Shown here in pieces: positions 10,031 through 20,832 of a stretch of DNA of 64,000 bases; the first letter of the stretch is position 1; every line of letters begins with the position of its first letter. The notes beneath the pieces were generated by a model. It had not been told where the DNA came from. It did no database searches and saw only the letters and a list, made by a program, of their open reading frames with translations. Origin of the DNA: Heracleum sosnowskyi. Its lineage: Eukaryota > Streptophyta > Magnoliopsida > Apiales > Apiaceae. The position numbers were made by a program, and so were the translations under genes. The stretch lies in NCBI GenBank assembly GCA_030848705.1, contig CM061238.1, positions 80,934,685 through 80,998,684 on the forward strand, given 5' to 3'.

Positions 10031-11050
10031 TGTTAGGAATATGTTGTTCTTGATGATAAGCATAAAACACTTAGTAGAATTTGTGTAAAGTCAATTTTGT
10101 AGCTGTCAACGAAATAGCATGCTTAGCAGTGTTTCGTTGACAGGAAGCTCATCAACGAAATGAGTGTTGTAGCAATTGCATTGTACAATACTTCACAGTA
10201 TGATAGGCATTCTATTATATGTTTTAGATAGGTTTTCTAAGTCATGTTGACTATGTACTAGATAGGCAAAATAGGTTGGTTAATTGTAAATATGTTATGC
10301 CTTGTAATTCTGCCTAAGTGAAGACATGTCAACGGTATGAAGATTACTCTGTCAACGGTATGGAGTTTACCCATCAACGAAACGAGGGAAACACCATCAA
10401 CGGAATGAAGAATGAAGCTATCAACGAAACACATCTCCTTGCTATCAACGAATCAATGTTGCTTTTTGAACAGTTGACAAAGTGATAGTGACAGTTTACT
10501 GAACAGATCTAAAAGGAGATATGGAAGTGTACTTTGCATTGGAAACCATCAAAGTGGTTACTGGAAATAAGGAAACATTCTAATTTCCAATAAGGCTCTT
10601 GGGAATGATTATAATGAGCATAAAGACAAAAGCAAAGATCTCCAAGGACCATTGGACAAAAGGAATGAAAAGCAAGCTACTGATGGTTACTTCTATTATT
10701 CATTAGTTTAACCAAATGTAGAATTGTAAACTTGGGATTTATAACCAAGTGTAGCAGTCACTTTAGAAAGGGAGAAGAAAAAAACACATAGATTGTATTA
10801 GCTATTTTTGAGAGCATTTCTTCTCTACAACATTGTAACTGAGCAGCTGTGAACATTTGTATCACAGATTATTTCCGCAATAAAAACACTTCAGTTGGAT
10901 CATCAAACAATCCAACTGAATTATTTATATCTTGTGTTTTTATTTATTCAGTTCAGTTTAATTTCATAAAGTGTTTAGTTTCAAGAAAATATCAAGAATT
11001 GTATTCAACCCCCCCCTTCTACAATTCTGTTAGGTCATTTGGGAATAACA
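10031..11050 (+). repeat. 3' LTR of the copia element (about 1020 bp)
   Basis: Begins TGTTAGGAATATG directly after the polypurine tract and ends GGGAATAACA, giving the short inverted termini TGTTA/TAACA. It contains nine CAACG motifs (10105-10453), including a perfect 12-bp inverted repeat at 10103-10114 and 10132-10143. An AATAAA-like signal at 10879-10885 could mark the R/U5 side. The right boundary is inferred from the termini because the 5' LTR is not in the window. Confidence 0.75.
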
Positions 11051-11113
11051 ATAGTACTACCAATACAAATGGTAAGTACTACCGATAGTACTATTAACTA
11101 TAATAGATAGTAC
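11051..11113. other. Short AGTACT-rich segment between two LTRs
   Basis: Five AGTACT/AGTACY motifs occur in 63 bases. It lies between the end of the copia 3' LTR and the presumed start of an older LTR. The first five bases (ATAGT) may be the copia target duplication. Confidence 0.4.
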
Positions 11114-11671
11114 TGCTAGTAGGAATACACAGTATGAGTTTGGCGCGTGAGTTTGGTGTGAGTCAGTTGGTTAAATACTTGTATTTGATTAATTGGACAG
11201 AACACACTTGAACAAAAAGAAACAGACAGAAAGAACAAAGCATTACATCTCTCTCTTCTGCCATTAACACGAAGCCAACTGCAAAGCTCAATTAATTTCT
11301 TGTAATAAATTCTAGCAAGCAAAGTTATATCCAATCAACTAGAATTCAATTACTTGTACTGCTTTGACAATCTAGCGGATCATAATCCCTAGAATTATTA
11401 TCGAACTACTTTTTAGTATTCGATCCTTTTATTACAAATATAGATAAATTCATGTCGAATTTATTCTAGATTTGTTTTAACAAGAACCTTGTAATATGTA
11501 CACTGATTTGTAACACCCTTCAAGTTCAATAGAGTTTTATTTAACTTGAATCTTGTTTCATTTTATTCCGCATTAAATTTGGTATTGTATTTGTTAAATT
11601 CAACAATACAAATTCGATTAAACTGTACTGTTTGTATTCAACCTCCATTCTACAAACATATCAAGACCTAA
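11114..11671 (+). repeat. Older copia-type LTR, interrupted by the gypsy insertion
   Basis: The segment looks like an LTR. It starts TGCTAGTAGG, has TGTAACACC and CCGCATTAAATTTG stretches, and ends in a TTCAACCTCCATTCTACAAA stretch much like the end of the neighbouring SIRE LTR. Its last two bases (CA of CCTAACA) lie across the gypsy element at 25763-25764, so the gypsy element entered 2 bp from the LTR end. Without the insertion it is about 560 bp with termini TGCTAG/CTAACA. I could not find a matching target duplication (AGTAC left, GTAAT right), so the left boundary is uncertain, and it may be the 3' LTR of a larger element. Confidence 0.5.
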
Positions 11672-14569
11672 TGTAATAACCCGAATTTTTGGTAAAATTA
11701 AAACTTTTCTTATTATGATTAAGTGCATCAGTGAATAGTGAATTTGGTGGATGAATAGTGATTTTGAGGGTTAAGAAAATTTTTCATGCCACCTATGTAC
11801 GAGACGTAGTGTGGATATTCCGAAGTCATATTAGTGATCTACGGAGTAAATAAGTGAATGCAAAGACAATCAGAATTCAGAAATTCCAAAATTTATTTTT
11901 GGTGTAATATTCGACCGGGCAGCGAATTATATATTATTATATTCAAGAAATGAGATATTAAAATTGAGGATTTGAGGATTTAATATTTTGGAATTTTATT
12001 ATTTTATTAAAGTCGATTTAAGGATTCGATTGTTGGAATAAATAGTGAATAGTTACTATTCACTGCGAGAATCGCGTAGAATTTTATTCGCTCTTTTGGG
12101 AAATATTTCGAATCGTTTCAAGAGGAACAAGGCAACATTTACAGGATTAAATATAGACATGGAAGTAACATGTAACAAGATAAATACAAGGAATGCAACA
12201 ATTGGATCATCCGTGTGAAAGGAAACGAACCAGTAAAGCAAAGCAGTCAAGCCACTTGCCCACCACTCTTGCATGTGTGACAAGTGTCAAGAGGACAATA
12301 CACCAAGCCATGACTCACCACTTTTAACATAAAAATCAGCATTTTGATTGATTAACCAAGATAAAGAAAAGAAAAAGAGAAGAGGAAGAACTCCCCCATT
12401 TTCGGCTCAGCTGGGACAAGGAGGAGAGAAAAATTCATATCTCCATTTCTATCCATCCTTAAATCCCCAAATTTTAACCATAGCTTCTCCACTCCATGGG
12501 AAACATTCGTTCAAAATTTCATGGCCAACAAAGGAGTGTAGCCTAGCCAAATCCTTCCCCCCAAGTTGAAGAAACCAAGCTGCCCTGTTCTTGACAGTTT
12601 CTGCCCCGATTTTCAAACGGCCATATCTCCTTTATTGCTTAATGAACTCCTGTGTTCTATAGCTGGTTAGAAAGGTATTGAGATAATCTACAACTCGTAT
12701 TTCACGAGTATTCTCCAGAAAAGCAAGGTAAGGACCTCGTTTTGCAAGTTCTTTCAGCTGGTAAATATTGACTCCGAGATTGCTAACTTGTTTTCTTGAT
12801 TTCTTTGGATGATCCAAGCTTCCTAAGGTGCATCCAAGGCTAGAGGAGCCATTATAAAGCTTTGTTATGATTCTTACGATATCAAAGAAGGTAAAGATCG
12901 AACCCTTGCTAGTTATATGATGAGTTTTGGTTGAGTTTTGGCTAAGTAGTTAAAGCATGATGTGTTAGAAGAATATCCTTGAATGTTTGGCTTTGATTTG
13001 AGATGATTGTGTTGAGTGGTGGTCAATGGACCTTACCACTGACCCTAGAGGTCATAAGTGATGGTTGGTGTGTGATATTGATGATTGGGTTGCCTTGTAT
13101 GGCTTAGTAGAAGAGTTACAAATTTGGAAATGCTTGATTTAGAGCCGTCGTAATGCCCAAATTTTATCTACTGCATGATTCCCTGTTTCGTCTCTGTTCG
13201 AATTCGACCCTTGAGTCCTACTGCCCATGATTGTGTAGTTTATGTTATAAGCTTCGTAATGATATGTGGTTCGCCTAATTTGGTCGAACGGTTTAAGAGT
13301 TATGCTAATTTTAGTAATCGTGGTTCGAGAGGTTCCATCGCAGAAATGTAACCACTTTGATGCTAAGTCAAAGACCTTTAAGAGTCGAATTAAAATGTGA
13401 AACCTTGTAATATAATGCTAAGGACAGTTAGCAAGCCTTGTGCGAAGGTTTCGAGTCAAAAAGATCATTTTCCGATTTTATAAAAATAAGGAAGCCGAGG
13501 TTGCACAAGTGAAAACCACTGAAAACGAGACTTAGAAACCAGTGTTGAAAATGGTTAAGTATAACTTGTATTCGAGGATCGATTTCGGACTAAACCTACG
13601 ACTGAAGTGATTGTCGACTAAACATGGACTTAGTATGAGCCTATAACGAGCTAGTAATGCCTTGGTTGTGTTTCGCTTACGTGTTGAAGCATTAAGTACA
13701 AGTGGATTATCCAGGGGATTAATCGTACGTTTTCTTTGACTTTGTCTAGATTGTCCGGCATCATCGCGAACCCCTATCACTTCTCGAGCATCAGGCAAGT
13801 TTACTAAACCTTACTCTATCATTCAGAGTATGTATATTTTCCAATGTTCAATACTTGTGTATTCCCAATTTATATACCAAATCTTTATTGCAAGTATTGT
13901 GGCAAGTTTTCTAAATCTATACCTTGAAGTATTGATTATATATTACTGCTTTTGCCATGTGTGGAGTTATACAATTTTGCGATACATGTTATATATTGTA
14001 TAAAATAGGGTTTGATTTTGGTTTACATAGGAGCTTTGAGATAAAGTAGTTATAAACCGGTATACCTTGTAGCTCTAGAGATAAGAGCATACTTCTTGTT
14101 TTCGACTCTAGACCGGGAGTCAGCATTTGAGATATGGAGATAGCCGTGGAAACCTGGAGGGATTCCAGCGGCAGTGTACTAATTATTTTGAGGACTGCTA
14201 TTATTAAACATTAATTATATTTCTAGAAAGTATTAATTACCTGGAAATGATTTGAGGAATGTTATTTGAATATTACCTCATTCAGAGGTTGTTACTTGGA
14301 AATGATTTGGTAATTGGCTTATAAGCTAGATATGGGATATCAGTTATAAGCCAGGTTTTATAAATGCCCTAGGTAAAGGGCGTATGATTTTATTCTTTAG
14401 ACCGGAAGTAGATATATTTTCGGTATATTTTAAATGATTATTTTTCCGATAAAGATATCGGGTAACTGTTATTCGAGGGTTAAATATGTAGTTAAAGAAT
14501 ATCATTTATATTCATTTGAGGATTTTGACTTACAGAATATTATTTGTATTCATTGGAGGATTATTGACT

Positions 14570-14830
14570 TAAAGGATATTATTTCCATTTGAGGATTAGT
14601 TAATGAATGTTATTTCAAATATTCATTTGAAGATTAATTATTTAATGAATATTATTTTCAAATATTCATTTAAAGATTATTTATTTAATGAATATTATTT
14701 TCAAATATTCATTTGAGGATTATTTATTTAATGAATATTATTTATATATATTCATTTGAGGATTGCTTACTTAATGAATATTATTTTCAAATATTCATTT
14801 GAAGATTACTTATGTAGTAAATATTAGTAA
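14570..14830 (+). repeat. Tandem repeat of about 42 bp inside the 5' LTR
   Basis: About six imperfect units built on TTTAATGAATATTATTTTC, AAATATTCATTTGARGATTA. ATGAATATT and AATATTCAT are reverse complements, so each unit is itself a hairpin. The same array is in the 3' LTR at about 23731-23991, where 23878 is A instead of G. Confidence 0.8.
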
Positions 14831-15454
14831 TTATTTTCAAATCAAAAAAGAGGTTCCCAAAACAATGTTTTTCCATTTAAATCTGTCTTTTAAAGGGGAT
14901 TTAAATGCTCGCTCAATTATCAAAAATATGGGAAACCTGATTTAAGTAACTGCTATTCATTTTAAACTCTCAACTCAAAACTGTCAAGGGACAGATATTT
15001 TCTCAAAGCAATTTAGTTGCTGCAAGTTAAATATTGTGCTACCACCTCAACGCTCGAGGGGTAAATTCATGGAACAAGTCGATATCCATTAACAAGCATC
15101 GCTTGGGAAATATTGGAGAATCTTCCTTTCCAACCTAGATACAACTACTGAGTGGAGTCGTATCAACAAGTATTACACTTGGGGAAAGGAAGACGATCTT
15201 TACGTTTCAGAGTCATGGATTTCATCTGAACTAGGAGCATGTGTAAGAGGTCGAGTCGCGCCGATCCATCACCTTATTGCCCCAAATGGGACGGGAGATC
15301 CAGAAAGGCGGTAGACAATGTCAGGCTGTCGTGATACTTCCATCTACATGTAGAAAACATATTTTTGTCGTACAACCTGCTACTGATCATAGTAAGGTTG
15401 GTACGACGGGCGCGGAGAAGGCTCCAGTATTGGTTCATCATCCATTTTGGATAA

Positions 15455-15605
15455 TTCTGCAACATGTACTGAAAGGGACCACGGATGGCTCCGTTCGTAC
15501 AGGTTTACCGATCATGTTGACAGAGGGATTCTGCAACATGTATTGAAAGGGACCAAGGATGACACCCGTGGTACAGGTTTACCGGTCATGTTGGCAGGGG
15601 GTCGA
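15455..15605 (+). repeat. Two-unit repeat of about 75 bp inside the 5' LTR
   Basis: Two units begin TTCTGCAACATGTAYTGAAA and end near TACAGGTTTACCGRTCATGT; the second starts about 75 bp after the first. Further right (about 15640-15910) the phrase AACTTCATCTTTTA recurs about four times at roughly 85-bp spacing. Equivalent units are in the 3' LTR about 9161 bp downstream. Confidence 0.65.
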
Positions 15606-16600
15606 AAAGTGTTCAAAATAAAGTTACAATGAATCCTTGCAACTTCATCTGTTATGAGTTATGACTCTGATAATATATGCATAAGTAAATCTTGGGTTAC
15701 GGAGATATGATATTAATTTTCCTCGTAACTTCATCTTTTATATCATTTGACTCTGTGGATACCTTACATAATATGAGTTATGGTAAGGGAGTTGTTTATA
15801 CTGAATCACCTTTTAACTTCATCTTTTAAGTTATATGTTGATATTCTGCTTATATAGCAGATATTTTTCGGAAAGGTTATATTTGGTTTACTTTGAAACC
15901 TCATCTTTTATACTAGAAATTTGTTCATAATATAGCAAAAGTTTGCAGAAATATTATGAAATGATATTTGAAATACAATAATGGTACTGTTTTTGGGAAT
16001 ACGTTCTGATAAGGAAACAATTTCAGTATCGAGATATTTTGACAAACTATTGTCTTATACCCGCTTTATTCTGGGTTGAGTTAAAGGCAGAATTATGCCA
16101 TACTTTCATTACCTTGCTGAGCTATCGCTCACTCTTGCTATTGTTTTATATATATTATATAGCAGCGAAGCAGGATGCCAATGGGACGACACATACCCCG
16201 CAAGGCGTTTTCATGAACAGTTTCTAGCAGTGATCCCGAGAGTAGTACGAACCAATCGAATCAGGCTACAGCTTTTGGTATTCAACTTATGTATAGATAT
16301 GAATGGTATAAGAGGATTGTGAGCATCAGAAGGCTAAGTTGGTAATGTAACATTACTTAGAAATTGTATCAGTGACAGATTCAAAAGACACTTGGGTATT
16401 GTAATAAAAATTATTTATTCCGCAGTTGTTGTATTGTGTCGTTTCTGAGACTCTAACATGTATGTGTGAGTGTGAGACTTATATTGTGGGGTCATGAGCA
16501 GGTGAATTATGAATGGTGTGAGTAATACAGGTAAGGCAAGGAGTACATGAATCGTGACTACTCTAAATCCCTGACCCCGGATTTGGGGCTGTTACAGAAA

Positions 16601-16612
16601 TGGTATCAGAGC
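16601..16612 (+). other. Primer binding site (initiator tRNA-Met type)
   Basis: TGGTATCAGAGC begins 5 bases after the 5' LTR end. It is the standard complement to the 3' end of plant initiator tRNA-Met used by many copia and gypsy elements. Confidence 0.9.
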
Positions 16613-19600
16613 GTTAGGTTACAGTCCTCAGAAATGATAGGAGATCGAGTCTTACAATACCCTTAATAATGATAAGAACATCTAGAGCCCAAATTGAGTT
16701 CGTAGTCGGGTTAGAGGACATGACCCTGACTGTTTAAGATGAAGCCCGAGAGGGGACTTCTTCTGGGGAAACCGTACTTAGGACTTCATGTGTAGTCACC
16801 TCGATTCGTATGAATTATAGATTGATGGGATTCTGAGATACCAGATCCCGAGGCCTTCGAGTAGGCATTTGATGATGCGCTCCTTGAGATGGACGAACAC
16901 CCGATAAAGGAGGATCCATAGGAGGATCTAAAAGAAGACCCCATAGTGGGTCAAGGAAAGACTCTTGTAGAGGACGTGTTGATTGATAAAGATGTAGTAT
17001 GTTACTTGAGGTCGTACAATAGGACCGGACGAACCTTCAGAGGTCAAATAAGTGCCGATACGAGAGTTTAGGATCGTTATGATTCATCATGAGATATGAC
17101 AAAGAAAATGGAGTAGAGTCTCCAAAGCGAAAGAGGTAGAGGCAATACAGCCAGTATTAGTGGATTGATTCGACTTGAACGAAACCTGTTACTCGTAGTC
17201 GGTTATAGTTGCCCATAAGGAGGCGGCATACGTAAGAACCAAGATGTTCAGATTTTCACCAACGATTAGGGGTACTTAGTTGCCTAGAATAGTGGAAGGA
17301 AGTGTTTTGGGCTATGAGGTTTCAATCCCCCACGACCAGCGATTCCACTGGAAATAGTGCCTATTACATCATTGAGGGATTTTATTATCTCAAGGAGAAT
17401 TTTGGGTATATGTACCATGCAAATGTTATTGTAAGACAAGCACGTTAAGACGGAATCGAGAACGAGATTTACCACCCTCAGGAAACCGGGAAGGAATTAT
17501 GAGGATAGAACAGAAAGGTCGGAAATCAGATCCGAGTATTACTAGTAGGTAAATAGATTGATCAAATTTCCCAGATTTGGAAAGAAATTCAGCAAATTTT
17601 GGCAAACCTTGTCTTTCTGATTACCAGAGGATGTCACCAAAGAGAGTGGAAACTAGAGCGAACCTTGTGGATTGGGTAAGATGGCCGCTATATGGGTTGG
17701 TGGACAGACCCTGATTGCTATAATTGATTGTAGAGATAAAATGATGAAGTTGAGATTGGACGGTAAAGGCGAAATATATTTAAGGACCAAGACGGACTGA
17801 GGAATTCCGGGATTGACTTAAATGAAAAGCCTATTGTGCCAAAAAGTGTTAAGCTTAGGTAGCGCACGGGATTGATATGGGAGGAGGAATATTGGGTATA
17901 AGGATGATTGAAATAGAGACCGGATTTAAGCTTGTAGTTTCTAACGAGCTTCCGAAATACCGCCCAGTCGACATGTGGAATTGTCATTGCTATGGGCGAC
18001 AACGGTATCGAAGTCTTCTTATAGAACAGAACGCTTACTTGAGATGTTTGCGCCTAGTCGAATGGAACTCCCTGCGATTGCAATTGTGATGGTTGAATTC
18101 TTAGCGACTATTATAAGTCGACAATGATGTAAGTATCGAACACCTTAGGGTGCGTGGAAAAGAAAAGCTTTGGAATAGAACGATTATCCATCAGAGGAGC
18201 CGACAAAAAAAAGGCATCCGTAGAGACCTTGGTAGTACCCTCCCCATTTGTAAATTATGTGGGATATTTCCCCAATCTATGATCTATCTTGACCTCTTTC
18301 CAAGAAAGAATTCTGATAAAGGGTATATTCCCTCTTCGAAGTTATTTTATAACACTTGTGTTAAATCATAATTAATTTCAATTATGTTAGAGGCTGTCAC
18401 GATGCCTACTTTCAGGTTTTCGAAGCCCTATCAAATGATGTTATTCAAGCTTCCACTTTTCTTCAAATAATGAATAACCCTATGATGATACCTCACCACT
18501 TGCTTGTTAAGTACTAGTATCTTTTTGGTTATTCTTTTCTTTGGAAACCGCACCTTTGGAATCTGTTCAATTTTAATCCAAGGTGTTCCTTTGAGAAATA
18601 TTGTCGAAAGACGATAATCATTAAATTGATCTCGAATTGCTTTCATACTTTTCAACTTCCACTGAGACGAACAACCCTATACTTATAGGGGCTACAAGGA
18701 CTATCTGTCTATGTGATAGAAGTCTGATGGGACGCCATCACTTGTGAGTTGTGAAATACAAGAAGGCTAATTACCTTTAGTAATGTCTCAATCGAGGCAC
18801 ACAACATTGAGTTCTTATGATCATGTTGATCTCTCGGTAAATTCTCTTACCTCCAATAAGGTTACCTTAAAACTCATAACCTTATGATCACCAGTGTGTG
18901 AAGTTTTCCTTAATATAGGAGCTATCTTTTCAAAGCTCCATGATTCTTGTTATCTTTATTGAATTTCAAGGGGAGGCCAACCAGGTCAAATAAGTCAAAA
19001 TTCGCTGATAGGAATTAGATTCGCAACGAAATCGCCTATGACAGGAGCGAATCCCTAAGACGAATAGAATGTTAGTGACATATCAATGAATTGGTTTATT
19101 CTCCCAAGGATATTATGATAATGGAAAGTGGGTCAATCGATATATGTGAAAGGAATAGTGATGTGTCGTGTACTCCAGTGACAACGGTGTTAGATAGATG
19201 CCCTATAGTGGAATTGAGATTTTGGAGGAGTTGTTTACAAATGGACACTACCTCTGGGTTAGCAAGATAAGTGCTGGCGATGGAGTCAGAGGGAGATGGT
19301 ATTGTGACTTGGGAGAAGTTGATATTATAATAAGGATGGGTTGGTTGACACCCAATGGAGCCCAGACTGATTGAAAGAGAGAGAGAGTAATAAATAAAGG
19401 ATGGAGACAGATTTAGAGGTTCTTGAATATAGTTCAGACTAAGAAACTATTACGCCAGAGATACGAGGCTTAATTAGCTCTTATGGTTGACGCCAAGAAA
19501 AGAGATACCAAGTATAAAGGAAACTACAATGGTTTTGGGAGATTGTACAAGGTTTTAATGAGCTACCAGATATCGATTTGGATGACATGAGAATGAATAC

Positions 19601-19626
19601 CGAGTATTCAGAGTATAGTGGGAATG
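16613..19626 (+). pseudogene. Degenerate internal region, gag side, no open frame
   Basis: About 3 kb between the primer site and the first recognisable RT fragment, in gag/protease position. Every frame is broken by stops and the longest open stretch is under 100 codons. I cannot identify a gag or protease motif. A Lys/Arg-rich 74-codon frame on the minus strand at 18431-18655 hints that part of the region is inverted or rearranged, but I do not recognise it. Confidence 0.55.
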
Positions 19627-20120
19627 AAAGAGTTAGCGACTCAGTTACAAGAATTGCTAGACAAGTATATGATAAGACCCAGTGTACCACCGTGGAGAGC
19701 CCGGTGTTGTTGTAAGAGAGAAAAATGTTAGCACGAGATTATGCATCGAACCTCGAGAGTTGAATGAGTTCGACATGGAGAATGGGTACCCTTGTAAATG
19801 ATTGTTTGACCTGCTGAAAGACGCTTTGTATTTCCAATTTATTTAAGAACTGGGTATCACCAGTTGGAAGTTAAATCCGGGGATATACCCAAGACTGCGA
19901 TTCGTACTTGGAATAGACACTTCGAGTTTTCAGCGAAGATATTTTGGGTTGACTAATGCACCCACAAATTTTATGGAATGTAATGAATTGGCTTTGAGTT
20001 ATCCGTGATAGTAGATAACATGAGATGGAGAAATGGCTAGAATTGACCTAGGATTATGACTGTGAGATACACTACCATCCGGGGAAGGCCAATGTGGTGG
20101 CCGATACCCTTAATTAAAAT
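19627..20120 (+). pseudogene. pol: Reverse transcriptase/RNase H remnant of a chromovirus pol, catalytic core deleted
   Basis: In shifting frames one reads the conserved RT entrance (KELATQLQELLDKYMIRPSV, then PPWRA, at about 19627-19702), the LRTGYHQLEVKSGDIPKTAI block (about 19849-19911), a broken piece of the block before the active site (near 19970-19990), and the RNase H end YHPGKANVVADTL (about 20071-20112). The segment that should hold the YVDD active site, between about 19990 and 20060, is missing rather than mutated. Several stops and frameshifts lie between the blocks. No functional enzyme can come from this. Confidence 0.85.
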
Positions 20121-20818
20121 GAGACAAAGATGGATTCCGAATGATCGGGAATTAAAGGATGAGATTTTACACAAAACCCAAGTTAGTCCAACAAACTAGA
20201 AAGACAAAAGATTTCACCAACAAGCGGCTGGTGACAACCAAGACAGACAGAGAAATTATGCGGACTAAGCCCGCGAGTATAGAGATAGTACTGCTATTGA
20301 TAAGCTAAATGGCAAGTTGATGAATGACAAACAAGTTTATGCTGGTGTATTTATGTACAAACAAGATAGAGAGTATGAGGTTAGCGATTCGTGATGCTAA
20401 AGGTATCTCCATGGAAAGAATTAATGAGATTTGGAAAGAAAGGGAAGTTGAGCCCGAGATTCATTGGGCCATCTGAGATTTAAGACGCGTCAGGAAGGTG
20501 GCCTACGAGCCAGCCTTACCCCCCCAAACTGTAGAATGGTCATAACGAGGTTCATGTGTCAATGCCACGTCAGTATACTATAGATGCCCGGCATATGTAG
20601 AGTACGAGCAGGTAGATATACAACCTGGTCTAACTTACAAAGGACAACCCGTGGAAATCACGGATAGAAAAGAACAAGTGCTAAGAGACGAGGTTGCCAA
20701 GCTAGTGAGAGGTTTGTGGAAAATCAAGAAGTGGAAGAATCCACTTGGGAGTTAGAAAGTGCAATGGGAGAGAGGTACCCCCAGTTATTCCTAAGCTGAT
20801 TCCGGAACGGAATCCTTT

Positions 20819-20832
20819 TAAGGAGGGAAGAC
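20819..20832 (+). other. Polypurine tract of the LARD-like element
   Basis: AAGGAGGGAAGAC directly precedes the 3' LTR. Together with an intact primer site and LTR ends, the cis elements needed for replication look preserved. Confidence 0.8.

Larger units (their letters stand above)
1..11050 (+). mobile_element. Ty1/copia retrotransposon, SIRE/Maximus type, 5' end outside the window
   Basis: The order is gag zinc knuckles, protease, integrase, reverse transcriptase, RNase H, a long ORF in the envelope position, a polypurine tract and a 3' LTR. Integrase before RT makes it Ty1/copia, and a large extra ORF after pol is known for the SIRE/Maximus lineage. The 5' LTR, primer site and N-terminal gag lie upstream of base 1. 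The 3' LTR ends TAACA at 11050, so a 5-bp target duplication would begin ATAGT at 11051; this cannot be verified without the left end. Except for the gag/pol frame break the ORFs are open, so the copy is fairly young. A short motif, RTCAACGRWA, recurs throughout (see findings). Confidence 0.9.
11672..16596 (+). repeat. 5' LTR (4925 bp) of the LARD-like gypsy element
   Basis: Identical in length to the 3' LTR. Differences noted at 13974, 14061, 14717, 15636, 16249, 16458, 16502 and 16536 (3' LTR equivalents are +9161). Short ORFs in it occur in both LTRs, have no recognisable domain and are not called as genes. It carries two internal tandem-repeat zones, annotated separately. Confidence 0.93.

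Noticed and set aside
11051..11113. AGTACT-rich segment as a satellite or promoter
   Set aside because: Only about 60 bp and irregular; likely chance plus a target duplication.
12056..16322. Short ORFs in the 5' LTR (60-90 codons), repeated identically in the 3' LTR
   Set aside because: They occur in both LTRs only because the LTRs are copies; no domain, no initiation context, low-complexity in part.
18431..18655. 74-codon minus-strand Lys/Arg-rich ORF in the LARD internal region
   Set aside because: Not recognised as any retroelement domain; too short and isolated to call a gene, though it may mark a rearrangement.
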